The notes under the pieces: model-generated
What the model was told of the DNA's origin: nothing
Database searches by the model: none
Seen by the model: the letters and a program-made list of their open reading frames with translations, nothing else
Part shown: positions 52,460-63,379 of the stretch, piece by piece
Numbering within the stretch: the first letter of the stretch is position 1
Layout: each line of letters starts with the position of its first letter
Source: Rhodanobacter sp. Root480
GTDB taxonomy: Bacteria; Pseudomonadota; Gammaproteobacteria; Xanthomonadales; Rhodanobacteraceae
Length of the DNA stretch: 64,000 nt
Direction of reading: 5' to 3'
Assembly (NCBI RefSeq): GCF_001426645.1
Contig: NZ_LMEX01000001.1
Span: forward strand, 1,068,755-1,132,754
Program-made: the position numbers and the translations under genes

Positions 52460-53667
52460 CGGCTTATCTCAACGCGCTGGGCGTGATCTGCAGTCTTGGC
52501 CACGGAAAGCAGGAGGTTGCCGCCGACCTGTTCGCCGGCGACGCCAGCAGCATCCGCGCCGAAGCCGGCTGGGTGCCGGGACGCTCGCTGCCGCTGGGTG
52601 CGGTCAGCCATGAATTGCCGCCGATACCGCCGGCGCTGGCAGCCACGCGGGACAACTGCGCCAACCGCCTGTTGCTGGCCGCGGCGCTGGAGATCGAGAG
52701 CGATATCCGTGCGGCCATCCACCGTCACGGCGAGCACCGCGTCGGCGTCGTCATCGGCACCAGCACCACCGGCATCGAGCACACCACCGAAGCGATCGAC
52801 CATCGACGCCGGCACGGCCAGTGGCCGGACGACTACCGGTATGCCGATCAGGAGCTGGGCGCGCCGGCTGAGTTCCTGGCCGAATGGCTGGCGCTTTCCG
52901 GCCCCGCCTATGGCATCTCGACGGCATGCACCTCCGGCGCGCGCGCCCTTATCAGCGCACAGCGCTTGCTGCAGATGGGCGTATGCGACGCGGTGCTGTG
53001 CGGCGGCGTCGACACGCTCGCGCGATTGCCGGTGAACGGCTTTCTGGCGCTGGAGGCGCTCGATGCCGACCACTGCCAACCGTTCTCGCAGAACCGTCGC
53101 GGCATCAACATCGGCGAGGCCGCGGCGCTGTTCCTGATGACGCGCGAACACGGTGGCGTTGTTCTCGCCGGCAGTGGCGCCAGCTCCGACGCGTACCACA
53201 TGTCGTCACCCGACCCGCAGGGCCTGGGCGCGCAGCAGGCGATGCGCGATGCGCTTGCCCAGGCGCAGCTCGATCCGGGCCAGATCGACTACGTCAACCT
53301 GCACGGCACCGCCACCGAACACAACGACCGTATGGAAAGCCACGCGATGACGACGGTGTTCCCGCGCGGCGTGCCCTGCTCCTCGACCAAGTCGCTGACC
53401 GGCCACACGCTCGCCGCCGCCGGCGCGCTGGAAGCCGCGTTCTGCTGGCTGAGCCTGCTGGACGGCGAGCACCGTTTGCCGCCGCACATCTGGGACGGCG
53501 TGGCCGATCCGGAGCTGGCCGCACTGGATCTGATCGACACGCAGCGCCGCCTGCCGGCACAAGGCACGCGGCGACTGATGAGCAACTCGTTCGCGTTCGG
53601 CGGCAACAATGCCAGCCTGATCCTGGCCGATGCCAGCGCCGGAAACAGCGAGGAAATCCCGCCATGA
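52456..53667 (+). CDS. third beta-ketoacyl-ACP synthase (KS)
   Basis: A 403-residue KS with Cys158 in ISTACTSGARALI, His in NLHGTATEHNDRMESHAM and His in SLTGHTLAAAGALE. All three catalytic residues are present. The HNDRMESHAM loop is typical of an APE KS subgroup. It overlaps its neighbours by 4 nt at both ends. Confidence 0.92.
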   Translation: MTAYLNALGVICSLGHGKQEVAADLFAGDASSIRAEAGWVPGRSLPLGAVSHELPPIPPALAATRDNCANRLLLAAALEIESDIRAAIHRHGEHRVGVVIGTSTTGIEHTTEAIDHRRRHGQWPDDYRYADQELGAPAEFLAEWLALSGPAYGISTACTSGARALISAQRLLQMGVCDAVLCGGVDTLARLPVNGFLALEALDADHCQPFSQNRRGINIGEAAALFLMTREHGGVVLAGSGASSDAYHMSSPDPQGLGAQQAMRDALAQAQLDPGQIDYVNLHGTATEHNDRMESHAMTTVFPRGVPCSSTKSLTGHTLAAAGALEAAFCWLSLLDGEHRLPPHIWDGVADPELAALDLIDTQRRLPAQGTRRLMSNSFAFGGNNASLILADASAGNSEEIPP

Positions 53668-54131
53668 CGCATGGGCCGATTGCCGACCTGCTGCCCCACA
53701 CCGGCGACATGATCCTGCTCGATTCGGTGCTGGAGGCCGAAACCGACCGCATCGTCTGCGGACTCGTGGTGCGGCCGGACGGCCCGTTCAACGACACCGA
53801 TGGCAGCCTGCCCGCGTGGTGCGGCGTGGAGTTGATGGCGCAGGCCGTGGCGGCATGGTCGGGTTGGACGGGGAAGCAGGAGCACCGCGCGGTACGTCTG
53901 GGCTTCCTGCTCGGCACCCGCCACTACCGCTGCAATGTGGACGCGTTTGCGCCGGGCAGCGAGCTGGCCGTCGAGGCATTCCGCAGTTTTCACGACGACA
54001 ATGGCATGGCCATGTTCGCCTGCCGCATCGACGCCGAAGGCATCCACGCCGAAGCCCGCCTGACCGTCTTCAGCCCACCCGACAGCGACGCCTTCCTCGC
54101 CTCCCTTGCATCGAGTCAGCCCCATGTCTGA
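53664..54131 (+). CDS. second hotdog dehydratase (ApeP-like)
   Basis: A 155-residue hotdog protein: IADLLPHTGDMILLDSVLEA, then WCGVELMAQAVAAWSG with the conserved Glu and a DGPFND loop. This belongs to the APE dehydratase group that works with the KR to make the conjugated chain. ATGA overlap with the KS. Confidence 0.85.
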   Translation: MTHGPIADLLPHTGDMILLDSVLEAETDRIVCGLVVRPDGPFNDTDGSLPAWCGVELMAQAVAAWSGWTGKQEHRAVRLGFLLGTRHYRCNVDAFAPGSELAVEAFRSFHDDNGMAMFACRIDAEGIHAEARLTVFSPPDSDAFLASLASSQPHV

Positions 54132-54852
54132 AACCATTCTCGTCACCGGCTCCAGCCGCGGCATCGGCCGCGCGATTGCCCTGCGCCTGGCCCGCGCCGG
54201 CTACACGCTGGTATTGCATTGCCGCTCACGGCGCGAAGAGGCCGACGCGGTACGCGGCGAAATCGAGGCGCGGGGCCAGTCGGCCCGCGTGCTGCAATTC
54301 GACATCGCCGATCGCGCCGCCTGCGCCGCCGCACTGGAAGCGGACGTGGCCACCCACGGCGCGTACTACGGCGTGGTCTGCAATGCCGGGTTGACCCGCG
54401 ACGCGGCGTTTCCCGCGCTCAGCGGCGACGATTGGGACAGCGTGCTGCGCACCAACCTGGATGGCTTCTACAACGTGCTGCATCCGTTGATCATGCCGAT
54501 GATCCGCCGCCGCGCACCCGGCCGGGTGGTCTGCATCACCTCGGTCTCCGGCATCATCGGCAACCGCGGCCAGGTCAACTACAGCGCTTCCAAGGCGGGC
54601 GTGATCGGCGCTGCCAAGGCGCTGGCGGTGGAGCTGGCCAAGCGCAGGATCACCGTCAACTGCGTGGCCCCCGGCCTGATCGAAACCGACATGCTCGACC
54701 CCGAGGTGCCGGTGGAGCAGATCCTGAAGATGGTCCCGGCCGAACGCACCGGCACGCCCGACGAAGTGGCGGCCGCGGTGGAGTTTTTGCTGGGGGCCGA
54801 CGCAGGCTACATTACCCGCCAGGTGTTGGCCGTAAACGGCGGCCTGTGCTGA
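54124..54852 (+). CDS. 3-oxoacyl-ACP reductase (FabG-like KR)
   Basis: A 242-residue SDR ketoreductase: ILVTGSSRGIGRAIALRLA, CNAGLTRDAAF, ITSVSGIIGNRGQVNYSASK with the Ser-Tyr-Lys triad, and NCVAPGLIETDM. It reduces the beta-keto group in polyene elongation. The start overlaps the dehydratase by 8 nt. This is the last gene of the overlapped block. Confidence 0.93.
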   Translation: MSETILVTGSSRGIGRAIALRLARAGYTLVLHCRSRREEADAVRGEIEARGQSARVLQFDIADRAACAAALEADVATHGAYYGVVCNAGLTRDAAFPALSGDDWDSVLRTNLDGFYNVLHPLIMPMIRRRAPGRVVCITSVSGIIGNRGQVNYSASKAGVIGAAKALAVELAKRRITVNCVAPGLIETDMLDPEVPVEQILKMVPAERTGTPDEVAAAVEFLLGADAGYITRQVLAVNGGLC

Positions 54853-54943
54853 AGGGGATTGTTCAAGCACACGTTACGGAGATGGTTTCCCGTGCTTTGC
54901 CGCGGTCAGACGACCGCATCGATTCATCACCAAGGAGTCCCGC

Positions 54944-55384
54944 ATGAAGGCTAAAGTTCTCGCCCTGACCCTGCTCGCGTTGTCCGCTGTTCCCGCCATC
55001 GGCATGGCCGAAGACGTGGTGTACCTGTCGTTCCAGGACACCGTGGCCGCCGCCACCGCATCCGGCAAGCTCGATGGCAGCGTGAAGTTCTACCTGGAAG
55101 GCAACCAGCCGGCCGGCAAGGTGGACGTGGTCAACAACAACGTCGTCACCAACAAGAAAACCAACGCCTTCGGCAAGTCCAGCCAGGAATCCTGCAGCTG
55201 GGCGCTGCAGTCGGCGCTGATCACGCTGCAGGACGCGGCCAAGCAGGCCGGCGCCAATGCGGTGGTGGACATCCAGAGCTACTACAAGAAACAGGTCCAC
55301 AGCGACCCGAAAAACTACGAATGCCACAAGGGCGCCCTGATGTCGGGCGTGGCGCTGAAAGGCAAGCTGGCCAAGGTTCACTGA
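54944..55384 (+). CDS. small exported protein behind the pigment operon
   Basis: A 146-residue protein with a signal peptide ([22 protein letters not shown]). The mature part contains [20 protein letters not shown] and [33 protein letters not shown] and a second Cys near the end, so one disulfide is possible. Similar proteins often follow APE/xanthomonadin genes and are sometimes misnamed excinuclease subunit. The 91-nt gap leaves its membership in the operon open. Confidence 0.75.
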   Translation: MKAKVLALTLLALSAVPAIGMAEDVVYLSFQDTVAAATASGKLDGSVKFYLEGNQPAGKVDVVNNNVVTNKKTNAFGKSSQESCSWALQSALITLQDAAKQAGANAVVDIQSYYKKQVHSDPKNYECHKGALMSGVALKGKLAKVH

Positions 55385-55479
55385 GCCAGGACGAAACACG
55401 GCGCGGTGTCGCCAGCGAGGCGAGCCGCGCCTGCGTTACCATCGACGACCCAACACCCGCGTCGCCATGGAGTCCGTCA

Positions 55480-56637
55480 ATGCGTCCGTTTCCGCTCGGA
55501 GAAGACATCGACCTGCTGCGCGAGACCGTGCACGCGTTCGCGGAGAAAGAGATCGCCCCGCGCGCTGACAGGATCGATCGCGACAACCTGTTTCCCGCCG
55601 ACCTGTGGCACAAGCTGGGCGAGATGGGCCTGCTCGGCATCACCGTCGACGAAGCGTACGGCGGCACCGGCCTGGGTTTCCTGGCGCACATGGTGGCGAT
55701 GGAGGAAATCTCGCGCGCCTCCGGTTCGGTCGGCCTGTCGTACGGCGCGCACTCCAACCTCTGCGTCAACAACATCTTCCACAACGGCAACGAAGCGCAG
55801 AAGCAGAAATACCTGCCGAAGCTGTGCAGTGGCGAACACGTGGGCGCACTGGCGATGAGCGAACCGGGCGCCGGCTCCGACGTGGTCGGCTCGATGAGCT
55901 GCAAGGCCGAGTTGCGCGGCGATGTGTGGGTGGCCAACGGCACCAAGATGTGGATCACCAACGGCCCCGACGCCGATGTGCTGCTGGTGTACATGCGCAC
56001 CGCACCACGCACCGCGGGCAGCCGCTGCATGACCGCCTTCATCGTCGAAAAAGGCATGAAGGGTTTCAGCACCGCGCAGAAGCTGGACAAGTTGGGCATG
56101 CGCGGCTCCAACACCTGTGAGCTGGTGTTCGAGGATTGCGAGATCCCGCCCGAGAACATCGTGGGCGAGGTCAACGAAGGCGTACGCGTGCTGATGAACG
56201 GGCTGGACACCGAGCGGCTGGTGCTGTCCGGCGGTCCGATCGGGCTGATGCAGGCGGCGCTGGACATCACCCTGCCCTACGTGCGCGAGCGCAAGCAGTT
56301 CAATGCACCGATCGGCACGTTCGAGATCATGCAGGCGAAGGTGGCCGACATGTACACCGCGCTGCAGAGCTCACGCGGCTTCGCCTACCTGGTGGCGCAA
56401 CAGTTCGACAGCGGCGTGAAGTCACGCATCGACCCGGCCGCCTGCCTGCTCAACGCCTCGGCCAACGCGGTGAAGGTGGCACTGGAGGCGATCCAGTCGC
56501 TGGGCGGCAACGGCTACATCAACGAATTCCCCGCCGGCCGGCTGCTGCGCGACGCCAAGCTGTACGAGATCGGCGCGGGCACCAACGAGATCCGCCGCAT
56601 GCTGATTGGGCGGGAGCTGTTTCACGGGAAGGCGTGA
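55480..56637 (+). CDS. liuA: isovaleryl-CoA dehydrogenase
   Basis: A 385-residue FAD-dependent acyl-CoA dehydrogenase: [44 protein letters not shown] and [17 protein letters not shown]. The catalytic Glu (about 245) sits in [18 protein letters not shown], where isovaleryl-CoA dehydrogenases place it, in contrast to the C-terminal Glu of other ACADs. That supports leucine catabolism. ATG 55480 agrees with the family length. Confidence 0.92.
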   Translation: MRPFPLGEDIDLLRETVHAFAEKEIAPRADRIDRDNLFPADLWHKLGEMGLLGITVDEAYGGTGLGFLAHMVAMEEISRASGSVGLSYGAHSNLCVNNIFHNGNEAQKQKYLPKLCSGEHVGALAMSEPGAGSDVVGSMSCKAELRGDVWVANGTKMWITNGPDADVLLVYMRTAPRTAGSRCMTAFIVEKGMKGFSTAQKLDKLGMRGSNTCELVFEDCEIPPENIVGEVNEGVRVLMNGLDTERLVLSGGPIGLMQAALDITLPYVRERKQFNAPIGTFEIMQAKVADMYTALQSSRGFAYLVAQQFDSGVKSRIDPAACLLNASANAVKVALEAIQSLGGNGYINEFPAGRLLRDAKLYEIGAGTNEIRRMLIGRELFHGKA

Positions 56638-56644
56638 AAAGGCC

Positions 56645-56672
56645 GGGATTGGGGATTCGGGATTGGGGATTC
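56645..56672. repeat. heptamer repeat (4 units)
   Basis: GGGATTG, GGGATTC, GGGATTG, GGGATTC: 28 nt between liuA and the autotransporter gene. It is the intergenic form of the heptamer family found inside icmF. Confidence 0.75.
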
Positions 56673-56747
56673 GTTAGAGCAGAGCGCCCGACCTTCCCGC
56701 TCTGAAGCCCCTCTCCCGAAGGAGAGGGGCAAGAGCAAGAGCTAGCT

Positions 56748-59603
56748 TCAGAACACCCAATTGAAGCTGGCCGTTGCCATTTTCGCCTGCTGGCGCTGAC
56801 CCAGATACTGGTCGTAGCCCAACTGGAAACTGACCCGCGGGCTGAATGTCCAGTCCAGCGCCGCGCCCGCCATGCCGCCGTAGCGCGCCAGCCCGATACC
56901 ACCCACCGGCGCCCATTGATTCACGCCGCTGAAGCTGGCCTGGAACACGTCGCCGCGCATCCCGAACGATTGCTGCCACAGCAGATGCGTCTGCAACTGC
57001 ACGCTGCCGCCGCGGTCGAACTGCCATCCGCGGGTGGCGCGCACACCCAGACCGGCCTGCCAGCGCGCAACAGTTTGCGCCTCCGATTTCAACCCGAACC
57101 CGGCGCCCCCCAGTTCGTTGAAACCGTCGCGTCGGATCTGCGCGTACTGCAGGTTGGCATACGGCGTGACAACGCTGCGACCAAACGCCAGGCGGTAGCC
57201 ACTTTCCCCGTAAGCCACGCCGTAACGGCCACCGCTTCGGCTGCTGACACTGCTGGACTGCGCACCCAGCTCAACCGTGCGCCGCATGTTTTCGCGATAG
57301 CTGCCGATGCCGAAGCGGCCCATCGTGTACCACGCGCCATCGATCACGCCGCCGTACAACATGCCTTCCACCGCGTGACTGCGGCCCTGGTCCGCACTCT
57401 CGGCCAGGCGGCCAAGGCCCTGGCTCTGGCTCAACGCGAAGCCGGCCACGCCGTTGCCGCCGATACGATAGTCCTGGCCGGCCATCCAGCCGCTGAGGTC
57501 GTAACCGACCTCGTTGTAGCCGCTGCGCGACATTCCGCCGTGATAGCCCAGGTTCTGCGTCCAGCCACCAGCGCCAGGTGTGCTCAGCAGGTTGTCGAAA
57601 CGATCCGACAAGGCGCGCGTACCGGCATCGATCGCCTCGAACGTCATCGCCGTGCTGGCCGCATGCAACTGCCCGGACAGGCTTTCCAGCGAGCGTTGCA
57701 GCGTTTCGACGTTGGCTGTGCGCTGCAGGCTCGCTGCCGCCTTGATGAAGCCGCTGCTGACTGCCGCACTGCCCGACGTGCCACCACTGAGCTGGCTGTT
57801 GATCTGGCCGAACGCCGCATCGACCCGCTGCGCGGCACCGTACGACGACGCCGTATAGGCAAGCCCCGATACGGTGGTGGCATTCACCTGAGTGACATTG
57901 AGCCAGGCGTTATTGGCGTCATAGCCCAGCGAGGCATTGAGCAGGGTCACGTTGGAAGCCTTGGCATAGCCGCTGAAGGCGCCGGTCAAGCCGCCCGCCG
58001 CGCTCAGCACGACGGTGTGCGAATCGGCAACGTAGCTGCCTTCCTTGCCGATCACATAGAGATCGCCACCGGTGATCGTCGCCTTGCCCGCTACCTGCAA
58101 CATCGAACCCAGCGACACGGCCAGGCGACCACTGCCTTGCTGGGTGTAATCGCCGGCTACCGAAACATTGCCGCCATTGACCCCGATGACGCCATCGTTG
58201 ACGACATCGCCACCGATGGCATGCGTGTTGGCCAACGTACCCGACGCACCGATGGTTACGCCCGAAGCCAGCGATTTCGCCACCAGCGTGCCTGCTTGCA
58301 CCTGGGTCAGCCCGGCGAAGGTCGAGGGCTGGGTCAGGGTCAACGTGCCGGCCCCCTGCTTGACCAGTCCGCCGGCACCCGAGATCGGATTGTTCCAGCT
58401 GGAGCTGCCCGGCACGCTCACGGTGACGTCGCCCCAGTTGAACTTGGCCGGCCCGTTGACGGCCTTGCCTACATTGAGCTCGCCATAGCCGAACACCTTG
58501 TCCACACCCGCCACACCAAGGTCGTCGGCCGTGCCAAGCAAGGTCTGCCGTACCAGGTCGTTGCTGAAATACGGGTAGGCCTGCCAGACCAGCGCGGCCG
58601 CTCCGGAAACCTGTGGTGCCGCCAGCGAAGTGCCGCCGACGACCAGATAGTTGATGTCGGTGGTGGTGTCATCCTTGGCGCTGACGATCACGTCGCCGGG
58701 CGCGGCAAGGCAGTAATTCATGGCCACGCCGCAGGCGTTGGAATAGCTGGCCAGTTGGGTCGGATGGTTGCTGTCAACCGCCACCACGGTAAGCCAGCCG
58801 CGCTCCAGATCGGGTGCGCGACTCGGCAACGCCGCGACGTCACTGGGGTTGGCCTCGCCACTGTTTCCCGCCGCCATCACGACCAGCCCGCCCCAGGTAT
58901 TGATGAAGGGGGCGTAGGCGTCGTGGAAGCTCTTTGTCGTGGCCGTGGCGGTATCGGACCAGTACAGCCCGCCCCATGAGTTGTTCGAGATCTTGACGTT
59001 GTTGGCTATCAGGTCGTCATTGATCGTGCCCAGCGGGTCGGCGCTAGTGACCAGGTTGCCCTGGCCGGTACCATCGTCGGTCGGCTCGACGTCGCTGATG
59101 ATGCGTGCCGACACCAGTTGCGCGCCCGGCGCGATGCCACCAGCGAAAAGGCCGAACGCCTTGCCCGCCGCAATTTCCGACACCCAGGTGCCGTGGCCAA
59201 CCACGTCATCGATGGAGGTGTTGTTGAAGGACGAGTCGACATAGATCAGCTCCTTCGCTACCCGGCCGGCGAGCGCAGGGTGGTTGCGCATAATGCCGCT
59301 GTCGACGACGCCGATGGTGACCCCGGTGCCATTGAAACCCTGCGTATGCGCCGCCCTGGTATTCGTGATGCTGAGCTGGGCATCGATCGGTGGATCCGGG
59401 GTGGGCCCGGGAGTGGGAGTGGGTGTCGGCGTGGGGGTTGGGGTTGGCGCCGGAGTGGGCGCAGGCGTCGGTGTCGGCGTGGGTTTCACGTTGCCGATGC
59501 CACCGCCTCCACCGCCTCCACCACCGCATGCGCTCAAGGCCAGCGCCATGCCAACCACCAGCGCCGTCTCGCAGCGACGCACGTTCTGAGCGACAGTTTT
59601 CAT
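56748..59603 (-). CDS. autotransporter serine protease, NalP-like lipoprotein
   Basis: A 951-residue protein: lipoprotein signal (LALSAC, Cys about 26), a run of nine Gly, a Pro-Thr repeat linker (about 41-69), and a subtilisin (S8) domain with Asp101 (GVVDSG), His137 (VGHGTWVS) and Ser326 ([12 protein letters not shown]). Beta-helix stalk follows with an autotransporter-associated repeat ([20 protein letters not shown]), and the final ~270 residues are the barrel ending in Phe. A lipobox on an S8 autotransporter is like Neisseria NalP. AAGGGGAAA precedes ATG 59603. Confidence 0.93.
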   Translation of the reverse strand: MKTVAQNVRRCETALVVGMALALSACGGGGGGGGGIGNVKPTPTPTPAPTPAPTPTPTPTPTPTPGPTPDPPIDAQLSITNTRAAHTQGFNGTGVTIGVVDSGIMRNHPALAGRVAKELIYVDSSFNNTSIDDVVGHGTWVSEIAAGKAFGLFAGGIAPGAQLVSARIISDVEPTDDGTGQGNLVTSADPLGTINDDLIANNVKISNNSWGGLYWSDTATATTKSFHDAYAPFINTWGGLVVMAAGNSGEANPSDVAALPSRAPDLERGWLTVVAVDSNHPTQLASYSNACGVAMNYCLAAPGDVIVSAKDDTTTDINYLVVGGTSLAAPQVSGAAALVWQAYPYFSNDLVRQTLLGTADDLGVAGVDKVFGYGELNVGKAVNGPAKFNWGDVTVSVPGSSSWNNPISGAGGLVKQGAGTLTLTQPSTFAGLTQVQAGTLVAKSLASGVTIGASGTLANTHAIGGDVVNDGVIGVNGGNVSVAGDYTQQGSGRLAVSLGSMLQVAGKATITGGDLYVIGKEGSYVADSHTVVLSAAGGLTGAFSGYAKASNVTLLNASLGYDANNAWLNVTQVNATTVSGLAYTASSYGAAQRVDAAFGQINSQLSGGTSGSAAVSSGFIKAAASLQRTANVETLQRSLESLSGQLHAASTAMTFEAIDAGTRALSDRFDNLLSTPGAGGWTQNLGYHGGMSRSGYNEVGYDLSGWMAGQDYRIGGNGVAGFALSQSQGLGRLAESADQGRSHAVEGMLYGGVIDGAWYTMGRFGIGSYRENMRRTVELGAQSSSVSSRSGGRYGVAYGESGYRLAFGRSVVTPYANLQYAQIRRDGFNELGGAGFGLKSEAQTVARWQAGLGVRATRGWQFDRGGSVQLQTHLLWQQSFGMRGDVFQASFSGVNQWAPVGGIGLARYGGMAGAALDWTFSPRVSFQLGYDQYLGQRQQAKMATASFNWVF

Positions 59604-59822
59604 GTTGTTTCCCCTTTGGAGTCCCGGAACGGGGCATGGCCACCAAACTTCGTGAGCTACGGCGCCGAACTCGAATACTGACACAACGAAAAGCTCACGA
59701 GATAGCGCCCGCACCGCATGGTAGCTTCGCCCTTCCCGGTTTGCGGCGACTTGTCGCCAACTGGGATAATCACCGGAATATCCTGCAGGCGCCAGCGCCT
59801 CTCAAGCATCGCGGAGATACCC

Positions 59823-61007
59823 ATGTCGGACGACAGCATTGTCATTGCCGGTGCCAAGCGCACCGCAATCGGTTCATTCCTCGGCCAGTTCACCGGCGTT
59901 CCCACGCCGACGCTTGGCGCCACCGCGATTCGCGCGGCGCTGGAGCAGTCCGGCGTGGCCGCGGCGGACGTCAGCGAGGTGCTGATGGGTTGCGTGCTGC
60001 CTGCCAACCTGGGCCAGGCGCCAGCCCGCCAGGCGGCGCTGGCCGCCGGGCTGCCCGCAAGCACCGGTGCCACCACGGTCAACAAGGTGTGCGGCTCCGG
60101 CATGAAGGCCATCATGCTCGGCCACGACCTGATCAAGGCCGGCTCGGCCACCATCGTGGTAGCCGGTGGCATGGAGTCGATGACCAACGCCCCGCACATG
60201 GTCAATGCGCGCACGGGTATCCGCTATGGCGACGGCAAGCTGGTCGACCACATGGCGTGGGATGGCCTGACCAACCCTTACGACGGCCAGTCGATGGGCG
60301 TCTTCGGCGAACTGTGCGCGGACAAATACCACTTCACCCGCGAAGAGCAGGATGCCTTCGTGATCGGCTCGGTCGAGCGCGCACAAGCCGCGCAGAAGAA
60401 CGGCGCGTTTGCCGGCGAGATCGTCCCCGTCACCGTCAGCGGCCGCAAGGGTGATGTGCAGTTCGATACGGACGAGCAGCCGGGTCGTTCCGACATCGCC
60501 AAGATCCCCAGCTTGCGGCCCGCCTTCCGCAAGGAAAACGGCAGCATCACTGCCGCCAGCTCATCCAGCATTTCCGACGGTGCCGCCGCCGTGGTGCTGC
60601 TGACCGCGGCCGACGCCAAGGCACGCGGCCTCACCCCGCTGGCCCGCATCGTGGCCCACGCCACCCATTCGCAGGAACCGGAATGGTTCACCACCGCGCC
60701 CGTCGGCGCCATCGGCAAGGTGCTGGAAAAGGCCGGCTGGAATATTGCCGACGTGGACTTGTTCGAGATCAACGAGGCATTTGCGGTGGTGGCGATGGCA
60801 CCCATGCGCGAGCTCGGCATCCCGCGCGACAAGATCAACGTCAATGGCGGCGCCTGCGCGCTGGGCCATCCCATCGGCGCCAGCGGTGCGCGACTGGTGG
60901 TCACCCTGCTCAACGCATTGAAAACGCGCGGCCTCAAGCGCGGCATTGCCACCTTGTGCATTGGTGGTGGCGAAGCAACCGCGATTGCGGTCGAATCCGT
61001 AGACTGA
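59823..61007 (+). CDS. acetyl-CoA C-acyltransferase (thiolase)
   Basis: A 394-residue thiolase with nucleophile Cys90 in NKVCGSGMKAIMLG, the His in GHPIGASG, INEAFAVVAMAP and the second Cys in TLCIGGGEATA. It condenses or cleaves acetoacetyl-CoA. Set between liuA and the MCC beta gene, it most likely handles the last step of leucine breakdown. ATG 59823 has GGAG 9 nt upstream. It is divergent from the autotransporter. Confidence 0.93.
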   Translation: MSDDSIVIAGAKRTAIGSFLGQFTGVPTPTLGATAIRAALEQSGVAAADVSEVLMGCVLPANLGQAPARQAALAAGLPASTGATTVNKVCGSGMKAIMLGHDLIKAGSATIVVAGGMESMTNAPHMVNARTGIRYGDGKLVDHMAWDGLTNPYDGQSMGVFGELCADKYHFTREEQDAFVIGSVERAQAAQKNGAFAGEIVPVTVSGRKGDVQFDTDEQPGRSDIAKIPSLRPAFRKENGSITAASSSSISDGAAAVVLLTAADAKARGLTPLARIVAHATHSQEPEWFTTAPVGAIGKVLEKAGWNIADVDLFEINEAFAVVAMAPMRELGIPRDKINVNGGACALGHPIGASGARLVVTLLNALKTRGLKRGIATLCIGGGEATAIAVESVD

Positions 61008-61167
61008 ACCCTCACGCGGGACGCGCAACAATCCGCTCCGCCAATGAAAGCGGGTTAAACCGGTTTTTAATGTGCACTGAAGCGTTGCTATAAAAATGTG
61101 GCGCAGGTTCGACGAAAGCGCTATTAATACACGGCCAAACGGCATTCCACGGCAAAGGAGATCCACC

Positions 61168-61563
61168 ATGAAGTTTACGCGTACCCTACTCGCCTCCGCG
61201 CTCGTCGCGCTGTTGGCGGCATGCAGCAACGGCGCGCAGGATTCCGCGCAGGACGCCCAGAAGTCCGCTGATACGGCTCAGCAGGCTGCTGATACCGCGC
61301 AGCAGGCTGCTGCGCAGGCTCCGACCACGGAAGCGGTGCAGGCTGCTGATCAGGCCAACACCGCGGCTGACGCTGCCGGTCAGGCGGCTACGCAGGCCCA
61401 GCAGGCTGCCAGCGCTGCTTCCACCGCAGCCGGCAACGTTGCTGACCAGGCGACGGACGCCGCTTCGAACGCTGCCGACCAGGCCGACAAGGCTGCCGAC
61501 GCTGCGAAAGACGCTGCCAGCACCGCGAAAGACGCTGCAGAAGACGCCAAGAAGGGTAATTGA
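61168..61563 (+). CDS. alanine-rich coiled-coil lipoprotein
   Basis: A 131-residue lipoprotein (ALLAAC, Cys about 16). The rest is almost only Ala, Gln, Asp, Thr and Lys in heptad-like repeats (AADTAQQAA, AADQADKAADAAKDAAST), so one long helix or coiled coil is expected, recalling Lpp or late-embryogenesis-abundant-like proteins. AAAGGAGAT lies 7 nt before the ATG, and a strong terminator follows, so it is a monocistronic, probably well expressed envelope protein. Confidence 0.85.
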   Translation: MKFTRTLLASALVALLAACSNGAQDSAQDAQKSADTAQQAADTAQQAAAQAPTTEAVQAADQANTAADAAGQAATQAQQAASAASTAAGNVADQATDAASNAADQADKAADAAKDAASTAKDAAEDAKKGN

Positions 61564-61580
61564 TCCCTGGCTGGTTTCCG

Positions 61581-61614
61581 AAAAAACGGCCGCCTTGTGC
61601 GGCCGTTTTTTTTT
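61581..61614 (+). terminator. rho-independent terminator
   Basis: AACGGCCGC pairs with GCGGCCGTT around CTTGT, with six A before and nine T after. It lies 18 nt after the alanine-rich lipoprotein stop and cleanly ends that transcript. Confidence 0.93.
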
Positions 61615-61738
61615 GCCCGTCATTCGGCACGCACCACCGGTCGAAACGATGAGAGAGTCAATTGGTTGAAACCACCGCCACGGCTATCATCGGGGATCGA
61701 CCACGCCAATACCCGGCAAAATCCATGGACCTGTCAGC

Positions 61739-63346
<1,608 letters not shown>

Positions 63347-63379
63347 GCCGCGCGCAGGTGCGCTGACTGGCCGGCGCAG

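Noticed and set aside
56916-58979. 687-codon frame antisense to the autotransporter
   Set aside because: The length is impressive but the minus strand has the catalytic triad and the barrel; the antisense product is Ala/Arg/His-rich noise.
59400-59520. Tandem short repeats that might suggest a CRISPR array or minisatellite
   Set aside because: They encode the Pro-Thr linker of the autotransporter; there are no regular spacers and no cas genes in the window.
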